From Phaeovulum molybdatiresistens (GTDB lineage: Bacteria > Pseudomonadota > Alphaproteobacteria > Rhodobacterales > Rhodobacteraceae): a stretch of 64,000 nt of DNA. Location: positions 21,645 through 85,644 of the forward strand of contig NZ_JAMJFX010000017.1 in the NCBI RefSeq assembly GCF_023544865.1. The letters are read 5' to 3'. Shown one piece after another: positions 26,160 through 35,173 of this stretch. Position numbers and translations under genes: made by a program. Position 1 is the stretch's first letter. Every line of letters begins with the position of its first letter. Below the pieces are notes generated by a model. It was not told the origin of the DNA. It searched no databases and worked only from the letters and a program-made list of their open reading frames with translations.

Positions 26160-29113
26160 GCACCCGTCTATCCCGTGGCGGCCGTCTGATCGACCGCTCG
26201 AAACCGATGAACTTCACCTTCAATGGCAAGCGGCTGCGCGGCTTTGCCGGCGACACGCTGGCCTCGGCGCTGCTGGGCGCCGATCAGATGCTGGTGGGCC
26301 GGTCGTTCAAATACCACCGCCCGCGCGGCATCGTCGCCAGCGGGGTCGAGGAACCGAACGCCCTGCTTGGCCTGGGCCGCGGCGCGCGCTTCGAACCCGA
26401 CCAGCGCGCCACCACGACCGAATTGTTCGAGGGCGCCGATACCGCCAGCCAGAACCACTGGCCCAGCCTCGATTTCGACGTGGGCGTGGTGAACAACTGG
26501 GCCTATCGCTTCCTGCCGGCAGGCTTTTACTACAAGACCTTCATGTTCCCCCGCGTCGCCTGGAAACACCTGTTCGAGCCGGTGATCCGCCGCTCGGCCG
26601 GGCTTGGCAGGGCACCTGTCGATCGCGACGGGGACCGCTATGAACAGGCCTATGCCTTTTGCGACGTGCTGGTCGCGGGTGGGGGCGTGGCGGGCCTGGC
26701 CGCCGCGCTACAGGCCGCGCGCGCGGGCAAGCGGGTGATGGTGCTGGAACAGACCCCGCATTGGGGGGGGCGCGCCCCGGTTGATGGTGGGACCATCGAC
26801 GGCAAGCCCGTCGCCGATTGGATCAAGAGCGCCGTTCAAGACCTTGAAAGAATGTCGAATGTCACGCTTCGCAATCGCTGCATGGTGGCGGGTGTGCATG
26901 ATCATGGCCATGTCATCGGCTATGAACGGGTGGCCGATCATACCCCCGGTGACGGTCGCCCGCGCCACCGCCTGTGGCGCATCCGGGCGGGGGAAATCAT
27001 CTCGGCCACCGGCGCGATCGAACGACCCCTGGCCTTTGCCGGAAACGATGTGCCGGGCGTGATGCTCGCCTCGGCGGTGCGCGATTACGTCGTCAACTTT
27101 GCCGTCAGCCCCGGCGACCGCACCGTGATCGTCACCAACAACGACGACGCCTATCGCACGGCCTTTGCGTTGATCGACGCGGGGCTGATCGTGGCTGCCA
27201 TCGTCGATGCGCGCCCCAGCGCCACCGGCGATCTGGTGCAAAAGGCCCGCGCCCGCGGCATCCGCGTGCTGGAAGGCCGCGGCATTGCCAAGGTCAAGGG
27301 CACCAAACGCGTGACCGGCGTGCAGATCTGCGCGCAGGCGGGCGAGGGTGCTGCGCTGGAAGACATCGCCTGCGATTGCGTCGCCATGTCGGGCGGCTGG
27401 TCGCCGGTCGTGCATCTGTGGTCGCATTGCGGCGGCAAGCTGATCTGGGATGAGGCGCGGGCCTGTTTCCGCCCCGACGCCACCCGCCCGCCAACCGGCG
27501 ATCAGGGCCAGCCGATGGTCCGCGCCGTGGGCGCCGCCAATGGCGCGCTGACCCTGCCCGAGGTGCTGGCCGATGCCGGTGGTCCTGCGGCCGATGCGCC
27601 CGCCGAAGGCCCGATCGCCGCCGTCTGGGTCATGCCGCAGGGCGCGCCCGATGCGCTGCGCTTCAAGGCCTTCCTGGACTATCAGAACGATGTGAAGGTG
27701 TCCGACGTGCAGCTGGCCGCGCGCGAGGGTTATACCTCGGTCGAACATACCAAGCGCTATACCACGCTGGGCATGGCGACCGATCAGGGGAAGCTAAGTA
27801 ATATCAACGGCCTGGCGGTGCTTTCTGATGCGCTGGGTCAACCGATCCCGGCCACTGGCACCACCACCTTCCGCCCGCCTTACGAACCGATCAGCTTCGG
27901 CGCCATCGCCGGCGAGGCGCGGGGCGAAATCTTTCAGCCGCTGCGCCGCACCCCGATGCACGACTGGCACGCCAGCCAGGGCGCGCATTGGGAACCCGTG
28001 GGCCTGTGGCGTCGCCCCTATTGCTACCTGCGCACGGGCGAGGGCCTGCAGGACGCGGTCCGGCGTGAAATCCGCAATACCCGCAACGCGGTCGGACTGC
28101 TGGATGCCTCGACGCTGGGCAAGATCCTGGTCAAGGGGCCGGATGCGGGGCGCTTCCTCGACATGATGTATACCAACATGATGTCCACCCTGCCGGTCGG
28201 CAAATGCCGCTATGGGTTGATGTGCAACGAAAACGGCTTTCTGATGGATGACGGGGTCGTGGTGCGCCTGTCCGAGGATAGCTGGCTCTGCCACACCACC
28301 TCGGGCGGGGCGGACCGCATCCATGCGCATATGGAGGACTGGCTGCAGTGCGAATGGTGGGACTGGAAGGTCTACACCGCCAACCTGACCGAACAATTCG
28401 CGCAGGTCGCCGTGGTCGGCCCGAACGCCCGCAAGCTGTTGGAAAAGCTGGGCGGGATGGATGTGTCCAAAGAGGCGCTGCCCTTCATGACCTGGGCCGA
28501 AGGCACGCTGGGGGGCGTGCGGGCACGGGTGTTCCGCATCAGCTTCTCGGGCGAATTGTCCTATGAAATCGCGGTGCCGGCGTCCGAAGGCATGGCCTTC
28601 TGGACCCGGTTCTTGGAGGCCGGGGCCGATCTGGGCGTGATGCCCTACGGGACCGAGGCGCTGCACGTGATGCGCGCCGAAAAGGGCTTTATCATGATCG
28701 GCGACGAAACCGACGGCACGGTGATCCCGCAGGATCTGGGGCTTGGCTGGGCGATTTCCAAGAAGAAGGCCGATTATATCGGCAAGCGCGCGCAGGAACG
28801 CAGCCACATGGCCAGCCCCGACCGCTGGCAGCTGGTGGGCCTGGAAACGCTGGACGGGTCGGTCCTGCCCGATGGCGTTCATGCCGCGGCGCCGGGGCAT
28901 AATGCCAACGGCCAGCGCAATGTGCAGGGGCGCGTGACGTCCACCTATTTCTCGCCCACGCTGAACAAGGGCATCGCGATGGGCCTGGTCCATCGCGGCC
29001 CGGCCCGCATGGGCGAGGTGCTGGATTTCCCGGTGGGGGCGGACAAGGTGGTGCAGGCGCGGATCGTCGATCCGGTCTTCTACGACAAGGAAGGGGAGAA
29101 GGGGAATGTCTGA
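26156..29113 (+). CDS. soxA: Sarcosine oxidase subunit alpha
   Basis: This large subunit of 985 residues binds NAD+ and tetrahydrofolate and transfers the methyl-derived C1 unit to folate. The N-terminal ~100 residues form a 2Fe-2S-ferredoxin-like domain without its cluster (FTFNGKRLRGFAGDTLASALL). A Rossmann domain follows near residue 170 (VLVAGGGVAGLAAALQAARAG), and a GcvT-like aminomethyltransferase domain occupies about residues 610-985, including MYTNMMSTLPVGKCRYGLM and FRISFSGELSYEI. It overlaps the delta gene by 4 bp and gamma by 8 bp. Serine hydroxymethyltransferase and purU genes that often accompany this operon are absent here. Confidence 0.96.
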   Translation: MSTRLSRGGRLIDRSKPMNFTFNGKRLRGFAGDTLASALLGADQMLVGRSFKYHRPRGIVASGVEEPNALLGLGRGARFEPDQRATTTELFEGADTASQNHWPSLDFDVGVVNNWAYRFLPAGFYYKTFMFPRVAWKHLFEPVIRRSAGLGRAPVDRDGDRYEQAYAFCDVLVAGGGVAGLAAALQAARAGKRVMVLEQTPHWGGRAPVDGGTIDGKPVADWIKSAVQDLERMSNVTLRNRCMVAGVHDHGHVIGYERVADHTPGDGRPRHRLWRIRAGEIISATGAIERPLAFAGNDVPGVMLASAVRDYVVNFAVSPGDRTVIVTNNDDAYRTAFALIDAGLIVAAIVDARPSATGDLVQKARARGIRVLEGRGIAKVKGTKRVTGVQICAQAGEGAALEDIACDCVAMSGGWSPVVHLWSHCGGKLIWDEARACFRPDATRPPTGDQGQPMVRAVGAANGALTLPEVLADAGGPAADAPAEGPIAAVWVMPQGAPDALRFKAFLDYQNDVKVSDVQLAAREGYTSVEHTKRYTTLGMATDQGKLSNINGLAVLSDALGQPIPATGTTTFRPPYEPISFGAIAGEARGEIFQPLRRTPMHDWHASQGAHWEPVGLWRRPYCYLRTGEGLQDAVRREIRNTRNAVGLLDASTLGKILVKGPDAGRFLDMMYTNMMSTLPVGKCRYGLMCNENGFLMDDGVVVRLSEDSWLCHTTSGGADRIHAHMEDWLQCEWWDWKVYTANLTEQFAQVAVVGPNARKLLEKLGGMDVSKEALPFMTWAEGTLGGVRARVFRISFSGELSYEIAVPASEGMAFWTRFLEAGADLGVMPYGTEALHVMRAEKGFIMIGDETDGTVIPQDLGLGWAISKKKADYIGKRAQERSHMASPDRWQLVGLETLDGSVLPDGVHAAAPGHNANGQRNVQGRVTSTYFSPTLNKGIAMGLVHRGPARMGEVLDFPVGADKVVQARIVDPVFYDKEGEKGNV

Positions 29114-29663
29114 CGCCGTCAGCGCCCTTGCGGGCCGCAGCTTTCAGGGGTTCGCCCGCGTGGCCGAGGCAGGGTTACAGGGGATGATCACCATCCGCTG
29201 CGACCTTGCCTCAAAAGCGCTTGCCAAGGGGTTGAAAGGTTTGGGCCTTTCGGTGCCCGCGCAGCGCCGCATCGTGACCGCGGACGCGGCCGCCGCGCTG
29301 TGGATGTCGCCTGATGAGCTGCTGGTACTGGTGCCCTATGCCGATGCCGTGGCCACCGTCGCAGCCCTGGAAAAGGCGCTGGCCAAGGATCACGCGCTGG
29401 TCGCCGATGTCTCGGATGCCCGCGCGCTGTTCCGGATTTCCGGCGCCAAGGCGGATCAGGCCCTGATGAAGCTTTGCCCCGTCGATTTTCCCAGCCTTGC
29501 GCCGGGCGAGGTGCGCCGCACCCGCGCGGCCCAGGTGGCCGCCGCCCTGTGGCAGTCGGGCGAAAACGAGATCTCGCTGATCTGTTTCCGGTCGGTCGCG
29601 GGCTATGTCATGGGCATCCTTGAACATTCCGCGCGGCCCGGATCGGAACTCTTTCCCGGTTGA
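29106..29663 (+). CDS. soxG: Sarcosine oxidase subunit gamma
   Basis: This 185-residue gamma subunit is a GcvT/YgfZ-fold protein without folate chemistry, needed to assemble the complex. Features: MITIRCDLAS, a MSPDELLVLVPY motif typical of SoxG, DVSDARALFRISGAKADQAL and CPVDFPSLAPGEVRRTRAAQV. It is the last gene of the beta-delta-alpha-gamma operon and overlaps alpha by 8 bp. The Fe-superoxide dismutase starts 80 bp later with its own apparent promoter. Confidence 0.92.
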   Translation: MSDAVSALAGRSFQGFARVAEAGLQGMITIRCDLASKALAKGLKGLGLSVPAQRRIVTADAAAALWMSPDELLVLVPYADAVATVAALEKALAKDHALVADVSDARALFRISGAKADQALMKLCPVDFPSLAPGEVRRTRAAQVAAALWQSGENEISLICFRSVAGYVMGILEHSARPGSELFPG

Positions 29664-29676
29664 TCGCCTCTTGCCC

Positions 29677-29706
29677 TTGACCTTGGGAACCCCCGCCCTT
29701 CTATAG
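29677..29706 (+). promoter_or_regulatory. Probable sigma-70-type promoter of sodB
   Basis: TTGACC (29677-29682) and CTATAG (29701-29706) are separated by 18 bp, about 38 bp before the sodB ATG. Match is decent for a GC-rich alphaproteobacterium. AGAAGGA at 29730-29736 is the ribosome site. Confidence 0.5.
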
Positions 29707-29743
29707 GCATTGGAACAGGAACCCCTGCAGAAGGAACAGTGAA

Positions 29744-30343
29744 ATGGCTTTCGAACTTCCCGATCTTCCCTATGCCCATGACGCGCTGGCCGATCTTGGC
29801 ATGTCGCGCGAGACGCTGGAATACCACCACGACCTGCACCACAAGGCCTATGTCGACAACGGCAACAAGCTGATCGCGGGCACCGAGTGGGAAAACAAGT
29901 CGCTGGAAGACATCATCCGCGGCACCTATCAGGCGGGCGCGGTTGCGCAGAACGGCATCTTCAACAATGCCAGCCAGCACTGGAACCACGTGCAGTTCTG
30001 GGAAATGATGGGCCCCAAGGGCGACAAGATGCCCGGTGAGCTGGAAAAGGCGCTGGTTGAATCGTTTGGTTCGGTCGAAAAATTCAAGGAAGACTTCGCC
30101 GCCGCGGGCGCGGGCCAGTTCGGCTCGGGCTGGTGCTGGCTGGTCAAGGACAAGGACGGCAGCCTGAAGGTCACCAAGACCGAAAACGGCGTGAACCCGC
30201 TGTGCTTTGGCCAGACCGCGCTCTTGGGCTGTGACGTGTGGGAACATTCCTACTACATCGACTTCCGCAACAAGCGCCCGGCCTATCTGACCAACTTCCT
30301 GGAAAAGCTGGTGAACTGGGAAAACGTGGCGTCGCGCCTGTAA
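29744..30343 (+). CDS. sodB: Superoxide dismutase, iron type
   Basis: This 199-residue Fe/Mn superoxide dismutase has no signal peptide, so it is cytoplasmic. Metal ligands are recognisable: His in LEYHHDLHHKAYVDN, His in NNASQHWNHVQFW, and the Asp/His pair in CDVWEHSYYIDF. The sequence AGQFGSGWCWLV is of the iron type (Ala-Ala-Gly-Ala-Gly-Gln placement near residue 120-130 rather than a late Gln). It protects against superoxide, fitting beside an oxidase operon producing H2O2. A strong terminator follows. Confidence 0.96.
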   Translation: MAFELPDLPYAHDALADLGMSRETLEYHHDLHHKAYVDNGNKLIAGTEWENKSLEDIIRGTYQAGAVAQNGIFNNASQHWNHVQFWEMMGPKGDKMPGELEKALVESFGSVEKFKEDFAAAGAGQFGSGWCWLVKDKDGSLKVTKTENGVNPLCFGQTALLGCDVWEHSYYIDFRNKRPAYLTNFLEKLVNWENVASRL

Positions 30344-30366
30344 TCCCGGCGCCAAGCCTGTGATGA

Positions 30367-30397
30367 AACCCGCCGGTGCGCACCGGCGGGTTTTTTT
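30367..30397 (+). terminator. Rho-independent terminator after sodB
   Basis: AACCCGCCGGTGC and its complement GCACCGGCGGGTT form a 13-bp perfect stem followed by TTTTTT. It lies 24 bp after the sodB stop and is the clearest intrinsic terminator in the window. Confidence 0.9.
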
Positions 30398-30477
30398 CTT
30401 GCCACATTCTTACATGGCACGCGGGCGTTCTTATGTCAGACTGACCAAGATTCGTTCAAACGAGAGGAGAGTCCGAG

Positions 30478-30921
30478 ATGTTGCTTCCCAAGGGTGCCTG
30501 GGTCGTTGTCGCTGACGGGGAAAAGGCGTTGGTGCTGGAAAACACCGGCGCGCCCGGTGCGCCGAAGCTGGCCATGATCGCCCGTGATGAGGCGGACCCG
30601 GTGATCATCGCCTCGGACCGGCCCGGCCGGATGCCCGATGAGGGGGCGGGCCAGCGTTCCGCGCTGGAACAGCCCGATTATGCCCGGCTGAATGCCGAAC
30701 GCTTCGCGGGCGATCTGGTCGACATGCTGCGCGACCGGCTGCGTCGGGGCAAGTTCGACAAGGTCGTTCTGGTCGCCCCGCCGCAGGTTCTGGGCGCGCT
30801 TCGCGATGAGATGGATGAGGGGCTGGCGCGTCATGTCCTGGCCGAGATCCACAAGACCCTGACCAACCACCCGGTCCCGAAGATCGCCGAGATCGTCGCG
30901 GCGGAACTAGACGGGATGTAA
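30478..30921 (+). CDS. Host attachment family protein (baeRF-like)
   Basis: This 147-residue soluble protein has the N-terminal segment GAWVVVADGEKALVLENTG, LERPDYARLNAERFAGDL-like sequence (here LEQPDYARLNAERFAGDLVD) and LVAPPQVLGALRDEM, which match the Host_attach family named after an Agrobacterium attachment locus. Families of this group are related to bacterial/archaeal eRF1-like (baeRF) proteins, so a role in translation rather than in attachment is possible. Ribosome site GAGAGGAG precedes ATG 30478. It is monocistronic and convergent with the LOG gene, with a dispersed element between. Confidence 0.8.
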   Translation: MLLPKGAWVVVADGEKALVLENTGAPGAPKLAMIARDEADPVIIASDRPGRMPDEGAGQRSALEQPDYARLNAERFAGDLVDMLRDRLRRGKFDKVVLVAPPQVLGALRDEMDEGLARHVLAEIHKTLTNHPVPKIAEIVAAELDGM

Positions 30922-30935
30922 TACGGTGCCCGCGC

Positions 30936-30954
30936 GGGGGGCTGTCTGCCCCCC
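30936..30954 (+). terminator. GC hairpin of dispersed element after host-attachment gene
   Basis: GGGGGG-CTGTCTG-CCCCCC forms a 6-bp stem 15 bp after the stop codon. The same sequence occurs exactly at 62297 and, with five or so changes in flank, at 33243 and 18584. A second small stem GTGGG-CGC-CCCAC follows at 30976-30988. No T-run is present. Confidence 0.6.
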
Positions 30955-30990
30955 GGCATGGATCGCCCCCGTCCCGTGGGCGCCCCACGC

Positions 30991-31025
30991 CCCCCCGAGG
31001 ATATTTGGACAAAGCCGAAGGGGGG
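30991..31025 (+). repeat. Dispersed box element, canonical copy 4
   Basis: CCCCCCGAGGATATTT, GGA, CAAAGCCGAAG, then GGGGG. It lies between two convergent genes and ends 3 bp before the stop codon of the LOG-family gene on the other strand. Confidence 0.85.
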
Positions 31026-31027
31026 CG

Positions 31028-31585
31028 TCAGGCCAGCGCGTCGGTCAGCGCGCCCTGCAGATCGGCCACGGTGGGCACCACCGTGAACAGCCCGCGCAGC
31101 GCGCCATCGGCAAAGCCTTCCGCGATGATGTGATCGATCAGTGCGATCAGCGGCTGCCAGTAGCCATCCGTGCTGAGCAGGAAGATCGGTTTGCGGTGCA
31201 GGCCGATCTGGGCCCAGGTCAGCACCTCGAAGAATTCATCCAGGGATCCCGCCCCGCCCGGCAGCACCACGATCGCGTCCGAGTTCATGAACATGACCTT
31301 TTTGCGTTCATGCATGTTCTCGGTCACGATGAAGGTGGACAGATCGCGCTTGCCCACCTCTAGCGCGAAGAGGTGCTGGGGGATCACGCCAAAGGTCTGG
31401 CCGCCGGCGGCCTGGGCGGCGCGGGCGACCTCGCCCATCAGGCCGACATCGCCAGCGCCATAGACCAGCCGCCAGCCGCTGCGCGCCAGCATTTCGCCGG
31501 TGGCGCGGGCCTGTTGGGCGTAAACCGGGCGGTTGCCCGGGCGGGCGCCGCAGTAGACGCAGACAGATCTAAGAGGGTGCGACAT
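31028..31585 (-). CDS. LOG-family protein (TIGR00730, cytokinin riboside phosphoribohydrolase-like)
   Basis: This 185-residue Rossmann-fold protein starts [17 protein letters not shown]. The family motif PGGxGTxxE appears as [17 protein letters not shown], and [16 protein letters not shown] contains the typical nucleotide loop. LOG enzymes release ribose 5-phosphate from nucleoside monophosphates to give free bases such as cytokinins. In bacteria the physiological substrate is usually unknown. The Ser in place of Thr in PGGxG(T/S) is a conservative change. It is divergent from the LysM gene. Confidence 0.9.
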   Translation of the reverse strand: MSHPLRSVCVYCGARPGNRPVYAQQARATGEMLARSGWRLVYGAGDVGLMGEVARAAQAAGGQTFGVIPQHLFALEVGKRDLSTFIVTENMHERKKVMFMNSDAIVVLPGGAGSLDEFFEVLTWAQIGLHRKPIFLLSTDGYWQPLIALIDHIIAEGFADGALRGLFTVVPTVADLQGALTDALA

Positions 31586-31700
31586 CGTAACCTTTCGGTT
31601 CCTGGCGGTTGCGCGCGATTTCTTGAGTGGTGATAGCGGTCTTGCTAAGGTTCCTCAAGACGCGGCGCGGGAAATGACGCCGCCTGGATCGGGGAATGTG

Positions 31701-33164
31701 ATGGACAAGGACAAGACGGGCGCTGCCGGGGGATCGGACAGGCGTCGTTCGGGTGCGGCGCTGATGGGGGGCGTGGCGGCCGGGGCGCTGGTGGCGGCGC
31801 TGGGGGGCTGGCTGTTGCTGGGCCGTCTGGCCCCGATGCCGGGCGGCGATGCGGGGCCTGATGTGGCCGCGCCTGCGGGGGGAACGGTGGCATCCGGGAC
31901 GGTGTCGGTCGAGCCCGCCGCCGACGCGCCCAAGGTCGCGCCAGAGGAACCCGCCGCACCGCCCGCGACGGAAGACGTGGCAGAGGCCCCGGCGGCAGAT
32001 CCGGGCGCAGGGGCGGATGCCGCGTCCGCGGTGCGGGCAGATGCCGAGGCAGAGGCGCGGGCGGGGGATGACGCGCAGGCCGGGGCAGCCCCGGTCTTTG
32101 ACACGTTCCGGGCCGCGCCGGATGGGTCGGTCACGCTGGCCGGGCGCGCCGCGCCGGGGGCCGAGGTCGAGGTCTTGCTGGATGGTGTGCCGGTGGCTGC
32201 GGCCCGGGCCGGGGCGGGCGGGGCCTTTGCGCTGGTTTTTGATGTGCCACCGTCTGGTGCTGCGCGGGCGCTGACGCTGCGGGTGGCCGGGCCCGGGGGT
32301 GGGTCGCTGGTTTCGGCGCAGACCTTGGTGATCCGCCCGGATCTGGTCGCCGATGCCGCGGGGGCCGCCCCGGCCCCGGCGCTGTTGGCCGATGCGACCG
32401 GCGCGCAGGTGCTGGCGCCTGCCTTGGATCCTGCGCTGAATGGGGCGCTGGTGGTGGACACGATCGCCCATGACAGCGGCGCGGCGGTGTCGGTCAGCGG
32501 TCGCGGCGCCGCGGCGGGGCAGGTGCTGCGCGCCTATCTGGACAACCGCGAGGCCGGTCTGGCCGAGGTCGCGCCCGATGGGTCATGGCGGCTGCTGCTG
32601 CCCGATGTCGGGCCGGGGCGCTATCTGTTGCGGATCGATGCGTTGGATGGCACCGGCAAGGTCGTGGCGCGGGCCGAGACGCCCTTTGACCGCGCGGAAC
32701 CCGAGGCGCTGGCGGTGGCGGCGGACACAGGCGGGGATGATGAGGTCGCAGCATCCCTGCCAGGGGCCCCGGGCGGGGTTCCGGCCTCGGGCGCCGGGAT
32801 TGCGCCGCAGGGCAGGGCTCCGGCTAGCCCCGCGGCGGTTTCGGGGGCGGGCTCTGCCCGTCTGGCGCGTTTGCCCGAGAGTGTCGGTGCCAGCGCGTCG
32901 GACGGGGGGGAGGATGTTTCGGTCGCCGTGCCCGTTGCCGTGCCCGCCGAGGAGACCGGTGCTGGGCCAGGCGCCGTCGGAGAGGCCCCGGCGGTTCCGG
33001 CGGTCCGCCAGATCACCGTGGCCAAGGGCAGCTCGCTTTGGGCGATCGCGCGCGAGACCTATGGCGACGGCATTTTGTATGTGCGCGTCTTCGAGGCGAA
33101 CCGCGCGCAAATCCGTGACCCCGATCTGATCTATCCCGGCCAGGTCTTCACCCTGCCCGAATAG
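31701..33164 (+). CDS. LysM peptidoglycan-binding protein with N-terminal membrane anchor
   Basis: This protein is 487 residues from ATG 31701 (GGGGAA upstream); alternative ATGs lie at 31674 and 31623. A cytoplasmic tip is followed by the helix [20 protein letters not shown] (about residues 17-36). A long Ala/Pro/Glu/Asp-rich linker then leads to two Ig-like domains, each with the pattern [22 protein letters not shown] and [19 protein letters not shown]. The C-terminal LysM domain (about 438-487) reads [20 protein letters not shown] and ends with [10 protein letters not shown]. It probably tethers the inner membrane to peptidoglycan. Catalytic motifs are not seen. Confidence 0.85.
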   Translation: MDKDKTGAAGGSDRRRSGAALMGGVAAGALVAALGGWLLLGRLAPMPGGDAGPDVAAPAGGTVASGTVSVEPAADAPKVAPEEPAAPPATEDVAEAPAADPGAGADAASAVRADAEAEARAGDDAQAGAAPVFDTFRAAPDGSVTLAGRAAPGAEVEVLLDGVPVAAARAGAGGAFALVFDVPPSGAARALTLRVAGPGGGSLVSAQTLVIRPDLVADAAGAAPAPALLADATGAQVLAPALDPALNGALVVDTIAHDSGAAVSVSGRGAAAGQVLRAYLDNREAGLAEVAPDGSWRLLLPDVGPGRYLLRIDALDGTGKVVARAETPFDRAEPEALAVAADTGGDDEVAASLPGAPGGVPASGAGIAPQGRAPASPAAVSGAGSARLARLPESVGASASDGGEDVSVAVPVAVPAEETGAGPGAVGEAPAVPAVRQITVAKGSSLWAIARETYGDGILYVRVFEANRAQIRDPDLIYPGQVFTLPE

Positions 33165-33242
33165 GGCTGGACATCGCCGCCGCGGGGCTTAGGTTTGCCC
33201 GGGCTCGCGCGGGTCAGGCTGGCGGCGCGTGGGCCCGGGACC

Positions 33243-33294
33243 CCGGGGGCTGTCTGCCCCCGGACCCCCGAGGATATTTTCACAAAGCCGAAGA
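33243..33294 (+). repeat. Dispersed element, canonical copy 5 (hairpin plus box)
   Basis: Hairpin CCGGGGG-CTGTCTG-CCCCCGG (33243-33263) is followed at once by CCCCCGAGGATATTT, TCA, CAAAGCCGAAG (33265-33293). It ends 8 bp before the first possible start of the ABC exporter, so the box sits in or next to that gene's ribosome-binding region. Confidence 0.85.
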
Positions 33295-33301
33295 GGGCAG
33301 G

Positions 33302-35131
33302 ATGCGCAGGTCGCAAAGCACGGTTTCGGGGCCGATAACGGCCGGTGAGCGCGGGCGCGGGATGCGCACGATCCGGGCGGTTTTGCCCTATCTGTGGCCT
33401 GCGGGGCAGGCGTGGGTGAAGCGGCGGGTGGTGCTGGCGTTGCTGGCGCTGGTGGCGGCCAAGCTGATTTCGGTGGCGACGCCGCTCTTGTACAAGGCGG
33501 CGGTGGATGCGCTGGCGGGGGCGGCGCCGGGGCCGGGCGTTCTGTTGGCGCTGGGGGCGGTCGGGCTGACGGTGGCCTATGGGCTGGCGCGGCTGATGAC
33601 GGTAGCCTTTGGTGAATTGCGCGATGCGATCTTTGTGCGCGTGGGCCAGCGGGCCTTGCGCGCGCTGGCGCTGGAGACCTTTACCCATATTCACCGCCTG
33701 TCGATGCGCTATCACATCACCCGCAAGACCGGCGGCCTGAGCCGGATCATCGAGCGCGGGGTGAAGGGCGTCGATTTCCTGCTGCGCTTCATGCTGTTTT
33801 CGATCGGGCCGCTGATCCTTGAACTGACGCTGGTGGCGATCCTGTTCGCAGTTCTGTTCGACTGGCGCTATGCGCTGGTGGTGGTGGTGACGATCTGGGC
33901 CTATGTCACCTTTACCTTCAAGGTCACCGAATGGCGGGTGCAGATCCGCCGCCGGATGAATGAGGCCGATACCGCCGCCAATCAGAAGGCGATCGACAGC
34001 CTGCTGAATTTTGAGACGGTCAAGTATTTCGGCGCCGAGAAGCGCGAGGCGGCGCGTTATGACGCCTCGATGGAGGGGTATGAGAAGATGGCCGTGAAGA
34101 CCGGCCAAAGCCTTGCGGTGCTGAACTTTGGCCAGTCGCTGATCATCACCGCGGGGTTGGTGACGGTGATGGTGATGGCAGCGATGGGGGTGCAGCAGGG
34201 GGCGCTGACGGTGGGCGATTTCGTCATGGTGCAGGCCTATATGATCCAGATCACCATGCCGCTGGGGTTCCTTGGCACGGTCTATCGCGAAATCCGACAG
34301 GCGCTGGTCGATATGGGCGAGATGTTCGATCTGCTGCATCAGCCGGCCGAGATCACCGACAAGCCCGGCGCGGGGGCGCTGGCTGTGACGGGGGGCGAGG
34401 TGGTGTTTGAGGATGTCCGCTTTGCCTATGACGCCGCGCGCCCGATCCTGAAGGGGATCAGCCTGACCGTGGCGCCGGGGCAGACGGTGGCGCTGGTCGG
34501 GCCGTCGGGGTCGGGGAAATCCACCATCGGGCGGTTGATGTTCCGGTTCTATGACGTCACGGGCGGGGCGATCCGCATCGATGGGCAGGATATCCGCGAT
34601 GTCACGCAGGAAAGCCTGCATGCCGCGATTGGCGTGGTGCCGCAGGATACCGTGCTGTTCAACGACACGATCCGCTACAACATCGCCTATGGCCGGGCCG
34701 ATGCCACCGAGGAGGAGATCATCGCCGCCGCGAAGGCCGCCAGGATCCATGATTTCGTCATGAGCCTGCCCGAGGGCTATGATACCGCGGTGGGCGAACG
34801 GGGGTTGAAGCTGTCGGGGGGCGAAAAACAGCGCGTGGGCATTGCGCGCACGCTTTTGAAGAACCCGCCGATCCTGCTGCTGGATGAGGCGACCTCGGCG
34901 CTGGATACGCAGACCGAGCGCGACATCCAGGAAAGCCTGCGCGCAATGGGGCAGGGGCGGTCGGTGATCACCATCGCGCATCGTCTGTCCACGATTGCCG
35001 ATGCCGACCGGATCATCGTGCTGGAAGAGGGCCGCGTGGCCGAGGAAGGCACGCATGAGGCGCTTTTGGCGCGGCGCGGGCGCTATTGGTCGTTGTGGCA
35101 GCGTCAGGCCAGCGAAGAAGACGCGGCCTGA
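33302..35131 (+). CDS. ABC exporter, ATM1/HMT1-like (membrane domain fused to ATPase)
   Basis: This 609-residue half-transporter homodimerises in the inner membrane. Six transmembrane helices lie in residues about 35-330; the ATPase domain has Walker A VGPSGSGKST, signature LSGGEKQRVGIART, Walker B ILLLDEATSALD and switch IAHRLSTIADADR. Sequences such as FTHIHRLSMRYHITRKTGGLSRIIERG and LNFETVKYFGAEKREAARYD are characteristic of the Atm1/ABCB7 branch, which exports glutathione-linked sulfur compounds or metal complexes. Alternative start ATG 33362 (MRTIRAVLPYLW) would remove 20 residues. It follows the LysM gene and a dispersed element. Confidence 0.92.
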   Translation: MRRSQSTVSGPITAGERGRGMRTIRAVLPYLWPAGQAWVKRRVVLALLALVAAKLISVATPLLYKAAVDALAGAAPGPGVLLALGAVGLTVAYGLARLMTVAFGELRDAIFVRVGQRALRALALETFTHIHRLSMRYHITRKTGGLSRIIERGVKGVDFLLRFMLFSIGPLILELTLVAILFAVLFDWRYALVVVVTIWAYVTFTFKVTEWRVQIRRRMNEADTAANQKAIDSLLNFETVKYFGAEKREAARYDASMEGYEKMAVKTGQSLAVLNFGQSLIITAGLVTVMVMAAMGVQQGALTVGDFVMVQAYMIQITMPLGFLGTVYREIRQALVDMGEMFDLLHQPAEITDKPGAGALAVTGGEVVFEDVRFAYDAARPILKGISLTVAPGQTVALVGPSGSGKSTIGRLMFRFYDVTGGAIRIDGQDIRDVTQESLHAAIGVVPQDTVLFNDTIRYNIAYGRADATEEEIIAAAKAARIHDFVMSLPEGYDTAVGERGLKLSGGEKQRVGIARTLLKNPPILLLDEATSALDTQTERDIQESLRAMGQGRSVITIAHRLSTIADADRIIVLEEGRVAEEGTHEALLARRGRYWSLWQRQASEEDAA

Positions 35132-35173
35132 ACGGGCGCGCCGGCCGCGGCGGGGGATCCGCCGCGGCCGGGG

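Noticed and set aside
24490..29663. Sulfur-oxidation soxA/B/D/G genes at 24-30 kb
   Set aside because: The symbols coincide, but the proteins have sarcosine oxidase domains (FAD, GcvT, Zn CPYC) and are unrelated to sulfur oxidation.
30936..30954. Intrinsic terminator by standard criteria
   Set aside because: The stem is only 6 bp and no T-tract follows, so it does not meet the standard definition. It is kept only as part of the dispersed element.
33131..35056. Minus-strand frame of 641 codons
   Set aside because: Antisense to the ATM1-like exporter, which has all expected ABC motifs on the plus strand.
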